From an uncultured Agathobaculum sp. (GTDB taxonomy: Bacteria; Bacillota; Clostridia; Oscillospirales; Butyricicoccaceae), in contig CAKSVR010000001.1 in assembly GCA_934504345.1 (NCBI GenBank), positions 1-64,000 of the forward strand: 64,000 nt of DNA, in the 5' to 3' direction. A program made the position numbers and the translations under genes. Below are positions 33,361 to 42,504 of this stretch, in pieces (positions within the stretch are counted from its first letter, which is position 1; every line of letters starts with the position of its first letter). The notes below the pieces were generated by a model, which was not told the origin of the DNA, did not search any database, and saw only the letters and a list, made by a program, of their open reading frames with translations.

Positions 33361-33403
33361 CAGAAGCCCCGGCTTTGTCAAGTGACAAAGCCGGGGCTTC
33401 TAT
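33361..33403. repeat. GCCCCGG...TGTCA palindrome (module 3)
   Basis: GCCCCGGCTTTGTCA / TGACAAAGCCGGGGC, 15-bp perfect stem with AG loop, same as 30704-30745. It may also end leftward transcription of yjbQ. Confidence 0.8.
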
Positions 33404-33452
33404 CATCCGCAAACACAGTGAAAACACTGCACAAATTCCTAATTCACAGGAA

Positions 33453-33905
33453 TTACTCACCCATCACCTGAAAAACAATATCTCTTACTCGATTGCGCGT
33501 ATCGCACTCAACGAGGGTGAGATTCTGCCACGGGCCGATGGTGATCTCGCCGTTCACAAACGGGATAACGATGAACGGGCTGAGCAGCGCCGCCTTGATA
33601 TGCGACGAACCGTTGTCATCGTGCCATGTATCGTGATGGTGATAGTAAATGACGTTTCCCTGCTCATCGCGGTAAGGCGAAAAGACATCCATCGCGGCCT
33701 TGAGGTCGTGGTAGACCATGCCCGGCTCGAACTCGAGCGTAGTCAGACCGGCCACGCCGCCGGTGGTAAAGCCGGTGATCGTGCCGGACTTCATGCCGGT
33801 CTTGCGGCAGGCGTTCTGCACCGCTGCGCGAAAGTCGTCGGTAACGTCGATCATGCCCATGTGGGCCTTGGTCTTATAGGTTTTGGTTTCCGTATAAACA
33901 GGCAT
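33453..33905 (-). CDS. YjbQ family protein (UPF0047)
   Basis: 150 residues from the ATG at 33903-33905 (GGAG upstream); the longer frame starts inside rfbA. Family blocks: TTGGVAGLTTLEFEPGM, YHHHDTWHDDNGSSHIKAAL and GPWQNLTLVECDTRNRVRDI, with conserved His residues that bind metal in solved structures. The family is annotated as having weak thiamine-phosphate-synthase-like activity; the real role is unknown. Overlaps the rfbA coding end by a few bases, so probably co-transcribed. Confidence 0.88.
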   Translation of the reverse strand: MPVYTETKTYKTKAHMGMIDVTDDFRAAVQNACRKTGMKSGTITGFTTGGVAGLTTLEFEPGMVYHDLKAAMDVFSPYRDEQGNVIYYHHHDTWHDDNGSSHIKAALLSPFIVIPFVNGEITIGPWQNLTLVECDTRNRVRDIVFQVMGE

Positions 33906-33919
33906 TTTTCCGTTCTCCT

Positions 33920-34777
33920 TTAGAGGCACTCCAGATAGCGGCCATACAGAGTTTTATCGAGGTCTGCGGCGTGGCGCAGCAGTGTCTGGCGGCTGATGTA
34001 GCCGCGCTGGTACGCGATCTCCTCGAGGCACGCGATATAACGGCCGGTATCATCCTGCACACGGCGCACGACCTGTGCGGATTCCAGCAGATTTTCGGCC
34101 GTACCGGCATCCAGCCAGACGAAATCCCGGTCGAGTTTCTCGACGCGGAGCTGTCCGCGCTTCATGTATTCCAGATTCACATCCGTGATCTCGAGCTCAC
34201 CGCGTGCCGAGGGCTTGAGCCCGCGCGCGATGTCCATGACCGAATTATCGTAAAAATACAGGCCCGGGATGATGTAATTGGACTTCGGGTAGCGCGGCTT
34301 CTCCTCGATGGAGATGGCGCGGCCCTGATTATCAAACTCCACAACGCCGAACGCACGCGGATCGTCCACATAGTAGCCGAACACGCACGCGCCGTCCCGC
34401 TGCTGCATCACGCGGTCGAGGTGATCCTGAAAACTGGGCGCATAGAAGATATTGTCGCCCAGCACAAGGCACACCGAGTCGTCCCCGATGAACTGCGAAC
34501 CGATCAGCAGCGCATCCGCGATGCCGCGGGCGACCTCCTGCACCTCGTAGGTGATGTTCACGCCGAAGCGGCCGCCCGAACCGAGCAGACGGTAGAACGG
34601 GCCCTCCTCTCCGGGCGGGATAATGATGAGAATATCCCGGATGCCGGCCTGCAAAAGCACTGCCAGCGGATAATAGATCATCGGCTTGTCGTATACCGGC
34701 AGCAGCGGTTTGCATACCGGTCGTGTCATCGGGTACAGGCGCGAGCCTTTGCCCGCCGCAAGTATGATTCCTTTCAT
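33920..34777 (-). CDS. rfbA: Glucose-1-phosphate thymidylyltransferase RfbA
   Basis: Makes dTDP-glucose, the first step to dTDP-rhamnose. 285 residues. MKGIILAAGKGSRLYPMTRP nucleotide loop, KPMIYYPLAVLLQAGI, LVLGDNIFYAPSFQDHLDRV and EKPRYPKSNYIIPGLYFYDN match RmlA. rfbB, rfbC and rfbD are not in the window, so the rest of the pathway must be elsewhere. Promoter GTGCAA-N17-TATACT upstream (34814-34842). Confidence 0.95.
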   Translation of the reverse strand: MKGIILAAGKGSRLYPMTRPVCKPLLPVYDKPMIYYPLAVLLQAGIRDILIIIPPGEEGPFYRLLGSGGRFGVNITYEVQEVARGIADALLIGSQFIGDDSVCLVLGDNIFYAPSFQDHLDRVMQQRDGACVFGYYVDDPRAFGVVEFDNQGRAISIEEKPRYPKSNYIIPGLYFYDNSVMDIARGLKPSARGELEITDVNLEYMKRGQLRVEKLDRDFVWLDAGTAENLLESAQVVRRVQDDTGRYIACLEEIAYQRGYISRQTLLRHAADLDKTLYGRYLECL

Positions 34778-34813
34778 TTGCTGCTCCTCTATCGTTTTTT
34801 ATGTTGTGAAATT

Positions 34814-34842
34814 AGTATAGCACAATTTTTCCGAGTTTGCAC
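34814..34842 (-). promoter_or_regulatory. rfbA promoter
   Basis: Minus strand GTGCAA (34837-34842), 17-bp spacer, TATACT (34814-34819). Confidence 0.6.
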
Positions 34843-34911
34843 CATTTTTGTTCCCGCCGCACGAAGACGGGCCCGCCGCGCAGGTATTCCCGCTATTTTG
34901 CGCGCAGTTGC

Positions 34912-34940
34912 TTGACAAAACACGGATTTTCGTCTATACT
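34912..34940 (+). promoter_or_regulatory. Promoter of the valS T-box leader
   Basis: TTGACA (34912-34917), 17-bp spacer, TATACT (34935-34940). Confidence 0.8.
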
Positions 34941-34946
34941 ATCTAA

Positions 34947-35192
34947 GTTAATACACAAATGCCAAGAAAAAGAGGAGTATTTTTCCTGTTGCGCGTTTAG
35001 AGAAGGTGCGGTCGGTGCGAGCACCTCGGCAGGGAAAAAGAAGGTCGCTTTGGAGCAGAACAGCCGAATCAGTCAAGCTGTTCCGTCTGACCCGCGTTAC
35101 AGGTCAACGAGTGCGCGTATCTTACGCGAATTCAGGTGGTACCACGGAGCATACTTCGTCCTGTAAAAAGGATCATAGTATGCTCCTTTTTA
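34947..35192 (+). promoter_or_regulatory. T-box riboswitch (valine) upstream of valS
   Basis: Classic T-box: AAAGAGGAGTA near the 5' end (AG-bulge region), a likely specifier GTC (35044-35046, Val) in AAGGTCGC, the T-box core TTCAGGTGGTACCACGG, and a terminator GGAGCATACT / AGTATGCTCC with TTTTT (35146-35192). Uncharged tRNA-Val would stabilise the antiterminator and allow valS transcription. Confidence 0.9.
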
Positions 35193-35381
35193 GTTAGGAG
35201 TGAGGAGGTAGGAGATAGGAGTTTTAGTAACGGTTTATCAGTCCCGTAGGGCGGGGTGCCCTCACCCCGCCGTGCAGCCCTCTGCTCACCGTTAAATGCG
35301 GCGGGCTGTGGGCAGCCCGCCCTACGGATAACGTTACGATTATATCAACTCCTACCTCCTAACTTCTACCTCCTAACTGGC
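35193..35381. repeat. Nested inverted repeats between T-box and valS (CGTAGGGCG repeat 4 inside TAGGAG arms)
   Basis: Outer arms TTAGGAGTGAGGAGGTAGG and CTACCTCCTAACTTCTACC flank an inner CGTAGGGCGGGGTGCCCTCA...GCCCGCCCTACGG palindrome (35245-35327). All of this is transcribed in the 5' UTR after T-box readthrough. Confidence 0.85.
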
Positions 35382-35409
35382 AAACGACTAAATTTATAAG
35401 GAGAATATT

Positions 35410-38031
35410 ATGAGCGAACTGCCTAAGACCTACGACCCGAAATCGGTCGAGGACAAGCTGTACAAGTTCTGGGTAGACTCCGGCTTCTTCCACGCCGAGG
35501 TCAATCCGGACAAGAAACCTTACACCATCGTTATCCCGCCTCCGAATGTTACCGGCCAGCTGCACATGGGCCACGCATTCGATGAGACCCTGCAGGATAT
35601 CCTCATCCGCACCAAGCGCATGCAGGGCTACGAGGCTCTGTGGATGCCGGGCACCGACCACGCCGGCATCGCAACCCAGATCAAGGTCGAGGAGAACCTC
35701 CGCAAGGAGGAGGGCAAGACCCGTTATGACCTCGGCCGCGAGGAGTTTCTGAAGCGTGTCTGGGACTGGAAGCACAAGTTCGGCAACCGTATCATCAGCC
35801 AGCTGAAAAAGCTCGGCTCGTCCTGTGACTGGGAGCGCGAGCGCTTCACGATGGACGAGGGCTGCTCCAAGGCAGTCCGGGAAGTTTTCGTAAACCTGTA
35901 CAACAAGGGCCTGATCTACAAGGGCCACCGCATCATCAACTGGTGTCCGCACTGCGCGACCGCGCTTTCCGACGCCGAGGTTGAGTACGAGACCCAGCCG
36001 GGCAAGCTGTGGCACATCCGCTATCCGCTCGCAGACGGCTCGGGCGATCTGGTCGTTGCGACCACCCGTCCGGAGACCTTCATGGGCGATACCGGCGTTG
36101 CGGTCAACCCGAACGACGAGCGCTACAAGCATCTCATCGGCAAGACCTGCATCCTCCCGATCATGAACCGCGAGATCCCGATCTTCGGCGACGAGTACGT
36201 TGACATGGAGTTCGGCACCGGCTGCGTCAAGGTCACGCCGTGCCACGACCCGAACGACTTCGAGATGGGTCAGCGCCACAACCTCGAGCAGATCCTCGTG
36301 TTCAACGAGGACGCAACCGTCAACGCAAACGGCGGCAAGTACGAGGGCATGGATCGCTACGAGTGCCGCAAGGCGGTTGTAAAGGACCTCGAGGAAGGCG
36401 GCTACTTGGTTAAGATCGAGGACCACGAACACAACGTCGGCACCTGCTACCGCTGCGGCACGACTGTTGAGCCGATGACCTCGGCGCAGTGGTTCGTCAA
36501 GATGGCGCCGCTCGCAAAGCCCGCTATGGACGTTGTAAACGAGGGCAAGACCAAGTTCGTGCCCGACCGCTTCTCCAAGACCTACCTGCGCTGGATGGAA
36601 AACGTACACGACTGGTGTATTTCGCGTCAGCTGTGGTGGGGTCACCGCATTCCGGCGTTCTACTGCGACGACTGCGGCGAGATGACCGTCTCCAAGACCG
36701 ATGTGCACACCTGCCCGAAGTGCGGCGGTACGCATATCCGTCAGGAGGAGGATGTTCTCGATACCTGGTTCTCGTCCGCACTGTGGCCGTTCTCCACGCT
36801 CGGCTGGCCGGACAAGACCCCGGAGCTGGACTACTTCTATCCGACTTCCACTCTCGTTACTGGCTACGACATCATCTTCTTCTGGGTTGCCCGCATGATC
36901 TTCTCCGGCGTGGAGCACATGGGTGAGACCCCGTTCAAGACGGTCTATATCCACGGTCTGGTGCGCGACGCGCAGGGCCGCAAGATGTCCAAGTCGCTCG
37001 GCAACGGCATCGACCCGCTCGAGGTCATCGACCAGTACGGCGCGGATGCGCTGCGCTTCACCCTCGCAACGGGCAACAGCCCCGGAAACGATATGCGTTT
37101 CTCGGACGAGCGCGTACAGGCTTCCCGCAACTTCTGCAACAAGATCTGGAACGCATCCCGCTTCATCCAGATGAACCTGACCATCGACAAGGACAAGGCT
37201 GTCGAGCTGCCGGCTGACCTCGCCATCGAGGACAAGTGGAGCCTTTCCAAGTTCAACACGCTGGTAGCTGACGTTACCCGCAACATCGACCAGTACGAGC
37301 TGGGTCTGGCTGCCGCAAAGCTGAACGACTTTATCTGGGAGAGCTTCTGCGACTGGTATATCGAGATCGCAAAGACCCGCCTCCAGACCGGCGACGAGAA
37401 CGTACAGAAGGTGCTGTGCTACGTTCTGTCCGGCGCGATGCAGCTGCTGCACCCGTTCATGCCGTTCATCACGGAAACCATCTGGCAGGCGCTGCCGCAT
37501 GAGGGCCCGTCCGTCATGGTATCCGCATGGCCGGAATACAAGGAGGAGCTCCACTTTGCCGCTGAGGAGGCGCAGATGGAGAGCCTGATGGATGCCGTCC
37601 GCGCTATCCGCAACCGCCGTGCCGAGATGAACGTACCGCCCTCCAAGAAGGCCAAGGTGCTCATCCTGACCGAGAAAAAGGACACCTTTGCCGCCGGTGC
37701 GGGCTTCTTCCCCAAGCTGGCGTATGCATCTGAGATTGAGCTCATCGACACCGTTCCGGCGGATGCCGCCAAGATGGCCTCTGTTGTCACCGGCGATGCA
37801 CAGCTCTATATGCCGATGGGCGACCTCATCGACTTTGAGGCCGAGCGCGCCCGCCTCGGCAAGGAAAAGAGCAAGGTCGAGGCCGACATCGACTTCGTCA
37901 TGAAAAAGCTCAATAACCCCAAGTTCGTAGACAAGGCCCCGGAAAAGGTCGTTGCCGCCGAGCGTGAAAAGGCTGAAAAGCTCAAGGAACATCTGGCAAA
38001 GCTGGAGGAGTCCATCGCAGCGCTTCAGTAA
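35410..38031 (+). CDS. valS: Valyl-tRNA synthetase
   Basis: Charges tRNA-Val. 873 residues, normal size. HIGH-type motif in [14 protein letters not shown], editing (CP1) domain with [17 protein letters not shown] and [21 protein letters not shown], tRNA stem-binding segment [14 protein letters not shown], a CDDCGE...CPKC zinc motif, KMSKS ([10 protein letters not shown]), anticodon domain, and a C-terminal coiled coil ([20 protein letters not shown]). Controlled by the T-box upstream; the hairpin at 38040-38078 follows. Confidence 0.97.
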   Translation: MSELPKTYDPKSVEDKLYKFWVDSGFFHAEVNPDKKPYTIVIPPPNVTGQLHMGHAFDETLQDILIRTKRMQGYEALWMPGTDHAGIATQIKVEENLRKEEGKTRYDLGREEFLKRVWDWKHKFGNRIISQLKKLGSSCDWERERFTMDEGCSKAVREVFVNLYNKGLIYKGHRIINWCPHCATALSDAEVEYETQPGKLWHIRYPLADGSGDLVVATTRPETFMGDTGVAVNPNDERYKHLIGKTCILPIMNREIPIFGDEYVDMEFGTGCVKVTPCHDPNDFEMGQRHNLEQILVFNEDATVNANGGKYEGMDRYECRKAVVKDLEEGGYLVKIEDHEHNVGTCYRCGTTVEPMTSAQWFVKMAPLAKPAMDVVNEGKTKFVPDRFSKTYLRWMENVHDWCISRQLWWGHRIPAFYCDDCGEMTVSKTDVHTCPKCGGTHIRQEEDVLDTWFSSALWPFSTLGWPDKTPELDYFYPTSTLVTGYDIIFFWVARMIFSGVEHMGETPFKTVYIHGLVRDAQGRKMSKSLGNGIDPLEVIDQYGADALRFTLATGNSPGNDMRFSDERVQASRNFCNKIWNASRFIQMNLTIDKDKAVELPADLAIEDKWSLSKFNTLVADVTRNIDQYELGLAAAKLNDFIWESFCDWYIEIAKTRLQTGDENVQKVLCYVLSGAMQLLHPFMPFITETIWQALPHEGPSVMVSAWPEYKEELHFAAEEAQMESLMDAVRAIRNRRAEMNVPPSKKAKVLILTEKKDTFAAGAGFFPKLAYASEIELIDTVPADAAKMASVVTGDAQLYMPMGDLIDFEAERARLGKEKSKVEADIDFVMKKLNNPKFVDKAPEKVVAAEREKAEKLKEHLAKLEESIAALQ

Positions 38032-38039
38032 ATAACTGC

Positions 38040-38078
38040 AAATGGAGAATGGAAAGTTTGCTTTTCATTCTCCATTTT
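38040..38078. terminator. Hairpin after valS built from an ATGGAGAATGG repeat
   Basis: AAATGGAGAATGGAAAG / CTTTTCATTCTCCATTT with TTTTTC tail. The same ATGGAGAATGGA word family forms the repeat between pstB and pstA. Confidence 0.75.
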
Positions 38079-38090
38079 TCCATTTACACC

Positions 38091-38119
38091 TTGATTTTTT
38101 GCGGAAAATGTGGTTTAAT
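38091..38119 (+). promoter_or_regulatory. Promoter of the pheS T-box leader
   Basis: TTGATT (38091-38096), 17-bp spacer, TTTAAT (38114-38119). Confidence 0.65.
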
Positions 38120-38125
38120 AGTTCT

Positions 38126-38391
38126 GTTATGAATATTCCAATGCGATGAACAGGAAAAGTAACGTCTATCCCCTCTTTAGCAGAGAGATCGGTCAGGGCT
38201 GCAAGCCGATCATAGAGGCCGGGCGCGAAGTTCCCCTGTGAGCATCCGCGCTGAACGCACAGTAGGCGCAGACGATGTAACGCCCCGTTACCGGCGTTCA
38301 ATGAGTGCCCGAAAATTCGGGAATCAGGGTGGTACCACGGAAGTTTTACGCCTTTCGTCCCTATTCTATGGGATGAAAGGCGTTTTTTATT
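38126..38391 (+). promoter_or_regulatory. T-box riboswitch (phenylalanine) upstream of pheS-pheT
   Basis: Specifier TTC (38231-38233, Phe) in GCGAAGTTCCCC, T-box core AATCAGGGTGGTACCACGG, and terminator ACGCCTTTC / GAAAGGCGT with a T-run (38348-38388). Controls the two subunits of phenylalanyl-tRNA synthetase by tRNA-Phe charging. Confidence 0.93.
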
Positions 38392-38412
38392 ACCACTGTA
38401 ATGGATGATACC

Positions 38413-38494
38413 CGTAGGGCGCGACGACTCGGCGCGCCGCATCGAACGGCAGCTGATGATTTCAGACGGCGTGCCGAGGTCGTCACGCCCTACG
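38413..38494. repeat. CGTAGGGCG palindromic repeat 5, between T-box and pheS
   Basis: CGTAGGGCGCGACGACTCGG...GGTCGTCACGCCCTACG with ~30-bp loop, in the same position relative to the T-box terminator as repeat 4 at valS. Confidence 0.9.
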
Positions 38495-38545
38495 AACTAT
38501 CCGCCCTCACCCTATCACAAAATCACATTCCAAAGGAGAATTGGT

Positions 38546-39565
38546 ATGAAAGAAAAGCTGCAAGGCATTTTGCAGACCGCGAAAGAGCAGCTCGCCGCTG
38601 CGAAGGATTCGCGCGCGCTGGACGAGGCCCGCGTTAAGTTCCTCGGCAAAAAGGGCGAGCTGACTGCGCTGCTCAAGGGCATGAAGGACGTTGCCGCTGA
38701 GGAGCGCCCGGTAGTCGGCCAGCTCATCAACGATGTGCGTTCCGAGATCGAAGCCATCATCGAAAAGCAGAAGAAGCTGCTCGAGCAGGCCGCTCTCGAG
38801 AAAAAGCTCGAGTCCGAAACCATCGACGTTACCCTGCCGGGTGAGGACGTTGTCATCGGCAAAAAGCATCCGCTGAACATCGTGCTCGACGAGTTCAAGG
38901 AAATTTTCCTCGGTCTGGGCTTCTCCATCGCAGAGGGCCCGGAGGTCGAGCTCGACCACTACAACTTCGAGGCGCTGAACATCCCGAAGGACCATCCGGC
39001 CCGCGACACGCAGGATACGTTCTATATCTCGGATAACGTTGTGCTCCGCACCCAGACCTCTCCGATGCAGGTCCGCACGATGGAAAAGCGCAAGCCGCCG
39101 ATCCGCATCATCGCACCGGGCCGCGTTTACCGTTCGGATGCCGTTGACGCCACCCATTCCCCGCTGTTCCATCAGATCGAGGGTCTGGTCGTTGACAAGG
39201 ACATCCGCATGAGCGACCTCAAGGGCATCCTCGAGCTGTTCGCAAAGAAGCTGTACGGCGAGGACACGGTTGTTCGTTTCCGTCCGCACCACTTCCCGTT
39301 CACCGAGCCGAGCGCCGAGATGGATATTCAGTGCTACCGCTGCCACGGCGAGGGCTGCCCGCTCTGCAAGGGCGAGGGCTGGATCGAGATCCTCGGCTGC
39401 GGCATGGTTCACCCCAAGGTGCTCGAAATGAGCGGCATCGACCCGAACGAATACTCCGGCTACGCCTTCGGCATCGGCCTCGAGCGTATGGTCATGGGCC
39501 GCTTCAAGATTGACGATATTCGCCTGTTCTATGAGAACGACGTTCGATTCCTGCACCAGTTCTAA
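38546..39565 (+). CDS. pheS: Phenylalanyl-tRNA synthetase alpha subunit
   Basis: Catalytic subunit of the alpha2-beta2 enzyme. 339 residues from the ATG at 38546 (AAAGGAG upstream); the longer frame only reads through repeat 5. N-terminal coiled coil, [19 protein letters not shown] (motif 1 region), [21 protein letters not shown] and [17 protein letters not shown], then a Cys-rich [17 protein letters not shown] segment and the class II motif 3 [18 protein letters not shown] [14 protein letters not shown]. Followed by pheT after two repeats. Confidence 0.97.
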   Translation: MKEKLQGILQTAKEQLAAAKDSRALDEARVKFLGKKGELTALLKGMKDVAAEERPVVGQLINDVRSEIEAIIEKQKKLLEQAALEKKLESETIDVTLPGEDVVIGKKHPLNIVLDEFKEIFLGLGFSIAEGPEVELDHYNFEALNIPKDHPARDTQDTFYISDNVVLRTQTSPMQVRTMEKRKPPIRIIAPGRVYRSDAVDATHSPLFHQIEGLVVDKDIRMSDLKGILELFAKKLYGEDTVVRFRPHHFPFTEPSAEMDIQCYRCHGEGCPLCKGEGWIEILGCGMVHPKVLEMSGIDPNEYSGYAFGIGLERMVMGRFKIDDIRLFYENDVRFLHQF

Positions 39566-39574
39566 ACCTGCACC

Positions 39575-39602
39575 CGTAGGGCGGGATGACCTCATCCCGC
39601 CG
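39575..39602. repeat. Half-size CGTAGGGCG repeat 6
   Basis: CGTAGGGCGGGATGACCTCA ending CATCCCGCC: a single hairpin (GGCGGGATGA / TCATCCCGCC) without the second arm, in the pheS-pheT gap. Confidence 0.8.
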
Positions 39603-39636
39603 CACTCTCCCGCATATTACAAGCGATACGTATTAT

Positions 39637-39719
39637 CGTAGGGCGCGACGACCCCGGCGCGCCGCTCGTAAGTATATGCAGGCGGCAAATACGGCGCGCC
39701 GAGTCGTCGCGCCCTACGG
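39637..39719. repeat. CGTAGGGCG palindromic repeat 7, pheS-pheT gap
   Basis: CGTAGGGCGCGACGACCCCG...GAGTCGTCGCGCCCTACGG, full-size member, 35 bp after repeat 6. Confidence 0.9.
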
Positions 39720-39752
39720 ACAACAATAACACCAAAAGGAGTGTTCCTATCA

Positions 39753-42161
39753 ATGAAACTGCCATTATCTTGGCTTTCGGATTACACCGATATGACCGGC
39801 ATCACCCCGAAGGAGTATGATGCCAAGCTGACCATGTCCGGCTCCAAGGTCGAGGAGGTCTACTACCTCGGCGCAGAGATCGAAAACGTTGTGACCGGCA
39901 AGATCCTGTCCGTTGTCGACCATCCGGACTCCGACCATCTGAAGATCTGCCAGCTCGATGTCGGCAAGGAGGAGCCGGTGCAGATCGTCACCGGCGCACC
40001 CAATGTAACGCCTGCGTCCGTTGGCGAGATCTGCCCGGTCTGCCTGCACAAGTCCACCCTGCCGGGCGGCGTAAAGATTACCAAGGGCAAGCTGCGCGGC
40101 GTGCCGTCCAATGGCATGATGTGCTCGTTCCAGGAGCTGGGTCTGTCCCACGGCTGCGTGCCGTATGCCTGCGAGAACGGCATCCTGTTCCTGCCGGCCG
40201 GCACTCCGGTCGGCGAGGACATCAAAAAGGTACTCGGTCTGGACGACTGGGTCTCCGACTTCGAGATCACCTCGAACCGTCCGGACTGCCTGAGCGTGAT
40301 CGGCCTTGCCCGCGAAACCGCAGCTACCTTCGACCGTCCGTTCTCGGTCAAGACCCCGGAGGTCAAGGGCGTGGGCGACGACATCAACAAGTATATGTCG
40401 GTTGAGGTCAAGGACACCGATCTGTGCCCGCGCTACACCGCCCGCATTGTCAAGAATATCAAGATCGAGCCGTCTCCGGCGTGGATGCGTGAGCGTCTGC
40501 ACGCCTGCGGCGTTCGCCCGATCAACAACATCGTTGACATCACCAACTACGTTATGCTCGAGTACGGCCAGCCGATGCACGCATTCGACTACAAGTGCCT
40601 GTCTGACGGCCGCATCGTTGTCCGCCGTGCCCGCAACGGTGAGTCCATCCAGACCCTCGATGGTGTGGACCACGACCTGAACGACAAGATGCTCGCCATC
40701 TGCGACAACGACAAGCCGGTCGCTGTTGCAGGCGTTATGGGCGGCGCAAACTCCGAGATCATGGACGACACCAAGACTGTCGTTTTCGAATCCGCGAACT
40801 TCCACGGCGCGACTGTCCGCATCACCGCAAAGGCGCTCGGTATGCGTACCGAGGCTTCCGGCCGCTTCGAGAAGGGCCTTGACCCGCGCATGACCCTCGA
40901 TGCGGTCAACCGTGCGTGCGAGCTGATCGAGATGCTCGGCGCAGGCGAGGTCGTTGACGGCATCATTGACGTTGACAACTCCGACCCGAACCACAAGCGT
41001 CTGCCGTTCGAGCCGGACAAGATGAACGCACTGCTCGGCCTCGACCTGTCCGCCGAGGAGCAGAAGAAGCTGCTCGAGAAGCTGGACTTCCAGATCGAGA
41101 ACAACGAGGTCATTGTGCCGTTCTTCCGCACCGACATCAACCGTATGTGCGATGTGGCCGAGGAAGTGGCCCGTATGTACGGCTACGACAAGATCCCGAC
41201 CACGCTGTACGCCGGCGAGATGGTACAGGGCGAGTTCACCCCGTCCCAGCAGGCCGAGCGCGCCGCTGCACTGGTCTGCCGCGAGGCGGGCTTTGACGAG
41301 TCCATGAGCCACTCGTTCATCTCCCCGAAGTTCTACGACATGATCGGCTGGGACGAGAACGACCCGCGCCGTATCTCCACCACCATTCTCAATCCGCTCG
41401 GTGAGGATTTCAGCGTGATGCGCACCACCGTTCTGCCGTCCATGCTGGATAATCTGGCGCACAACCACGCGCACCGCAACCCGACCGCTTCGCTGTACGA
41501 GCTGGGCACCATCTACACCCCGACCGTCAAGGACGGCAAGGCTGACCCGGACGTACTGCCGCACGAGGAGAAGATCCTGACCCTCGGTTCCTACGGCCGT
41601 CTGTCGTTCTTCCAGTTCAAGGGCGCGATCGAGGCGCTGCTGCGTGAGCTGAACATCAAGGGCGCATCGTTCGCTCCCGAGAAGTCCAATCCGTCCTATC
41701 ACCCGGGCCGCTGCGCCAAGGTGCTGATCGACGGCAAGGAGATCGGCGTATTCGGCACCATCCACCCGACCGTTGCAGACCGTTACGGCCTGTCCGGCGA
41801 GGTACTTGCCGCCGAGCTCCAGATGGATGCGCTGCTGGCCGCCATCGACCCGGAGAAGCTCTATCATCCGCTGCCCAAGTTCCCGGCTTCCACCCGCGAC
41901 ATCGCCGTTCTTGTCGATGATGCCGTTCCGGCAGCTTCCATGCAGGCCGCTGTTGAGAAGGCCGCCGGCAAGCTGCTCGAATCCGTCAAGCTGTTCGACG
42001 TTTACAAGGGCAAGGGCATCCCGGAGGGCAAGAAGTCCGTGGCTTACTCGCTGTCCATGCGCGCACCCGACCGCACCCTCACCGATGAGGAGTGCGACAA
42101 GGCCATGCGTGCCGCTATCACCGCACTCGAAACCGAGTTCGGCGCACAGCTGCGCGGCTAA
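39753..42161 (+). CDS. pheT: Phenylalanyl-tRNA synthetase beta subunit
   Basis: tRNA-binding and editing subunit. 802 residues from the ATG at 39753 (AAAGGAG 11 bases earlier; a GTG at 39741 is too close to the RBS). N-terminal tRNA-binding EMAP-like domain (DHPDSDHLKICQLDVG...VTGAPNV), B3/B4 editing domain, DVAEEVARMYGYDKIPTT B5 domain, and the C-terminal ferredoxin-like FDX-ACB domain (FPASTRDIAVLVDD). Ends with a terminator. Confidence 0.97.
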   Translation: MKLPLSWLSDYTDMTGITPKEYDAKLTMSGSKVEEVYYLGAEIENVVTGKILSVVDHPDSDHLKICQLDVGKEEPVQIVTGAPNVTPASVGEICPVCLHKSTLPGGVKITKGKLRGVPSNGMMCSFQELGLSHGCVPYACENGILFLPAGTPVGEDIKKVLGLDDWVSDFEITSNRPDCLSVIGLARETAATFDRPFSVKTPEVKGVGDDINKYMSVEVKDTDLCPRYTARIVKNIKIEPSPAWMRERLHACGVRPINNIVDITNYVMLEYGQPMHAFDYKCLSDGRIVVRRARNGESIQTLDGVDHDLNDKMLAICDNDKPVAVAGVMGGANSEIMDDTKTVVFESANFHGATVRITAKALGMRTEASGRFEKGLDPRMTLDAVNRACELIEMLGAGEVVDGIIDVDNSDPNHKRLPFEPDKMNALLGLDLSAEEQKKLLEKLDFQIENNEVIVPFFRTDINRMCDVAEEVARMYGYDKIPTTLYAGEMVQGEFTPSQQAERAAALVCREAGFDESMSHSFISPKFYDMIGWDENDPRRISTTILNPLGEDFSVMRTTVLPSMLDNLAHNHAHRNPTASLYELGTIYTPTVKDGKADPDVLPHEEKILTLGSYGRLSFFQFKGAIEALLRELNIKGASFAPEKSNPSYHPGRCAKVLIDGKEIGVFGTIHPTVADRYGLSGEVLAAELQMDALLAAIDPEKLYHPLPKFPASTRDIAVLVDDAVPAASMQAAVEKAAGKLLESVKLFDVYKGKGIPEGKKSVAYSLSMRAPDRTLTDEECDKAMRAAITALETEFGAQLRG

Positions 42162-42180
42162 GGCTCCGCAAATGCATAAG

Positions 42181-42214
42181 AAAAGAGCAGATGCTTTGCA
42201 TCTGCTCTTTTCTT
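42181..42214 (+). terminator. pheT terminator
   Basis: AAAAGAGCAGATGC / GCATCTGCTCTTTT with a 3-nt loop and T-rich tail. Confidence 0.9.
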
Positions 42215-42504
42215 GTCGAAAAAGTCGGTATTGAACCAATTTCATCATATCGCGCGGCAGCGCACGTTAAATAGAATTTGCCGTGCAAATTCATAAAAAG
42301 ACAGGGCGTGTACCGCGCAGCGCGGACAAGAATCCGCGCAAGGATAGCGCTGCCTTTTTATACCCTGAGAGGGAAAAAGTTTCCGTATGGGAACTTTTGG
42401 ACGACTTTGGAACGGCCCACGGTCCGTTCCTGCTTGTCGGCGAAACTGTAGTTTCGCGACAGCCTGAGAGAAGATGCAAAGCATCTGCTCTTTTTTGCTG
42501 TTCC
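42215..42504. other. Non-coding region flanked by inverted AGAGCAGATGC copies
   Basis: About 290 bp with no credible gene. Its right edge repeats, in inverse, the pheT terminator word (GCAAAGCATCTGCTCTTTT near 42476-42495). Inside are small palindromes such as GAACGG/CCGTTC and CGAAACTGTAGTTTCG. Confidence 0.5.

Noticed and set aside
35359..37992. 877-codon open frame antisense to valS, and similar long antisense frames opposite pheT (827 codons), tnaA (567), the stalk protein gene (683) and the O-antigen-ligase-like gene (500)
   Set aside because: They mirror strongly coded genes in a GC-rich, codon-biased genome, carry low-complexity Val/Leu/Arg-rich products, and lack RBSs and family motifs.
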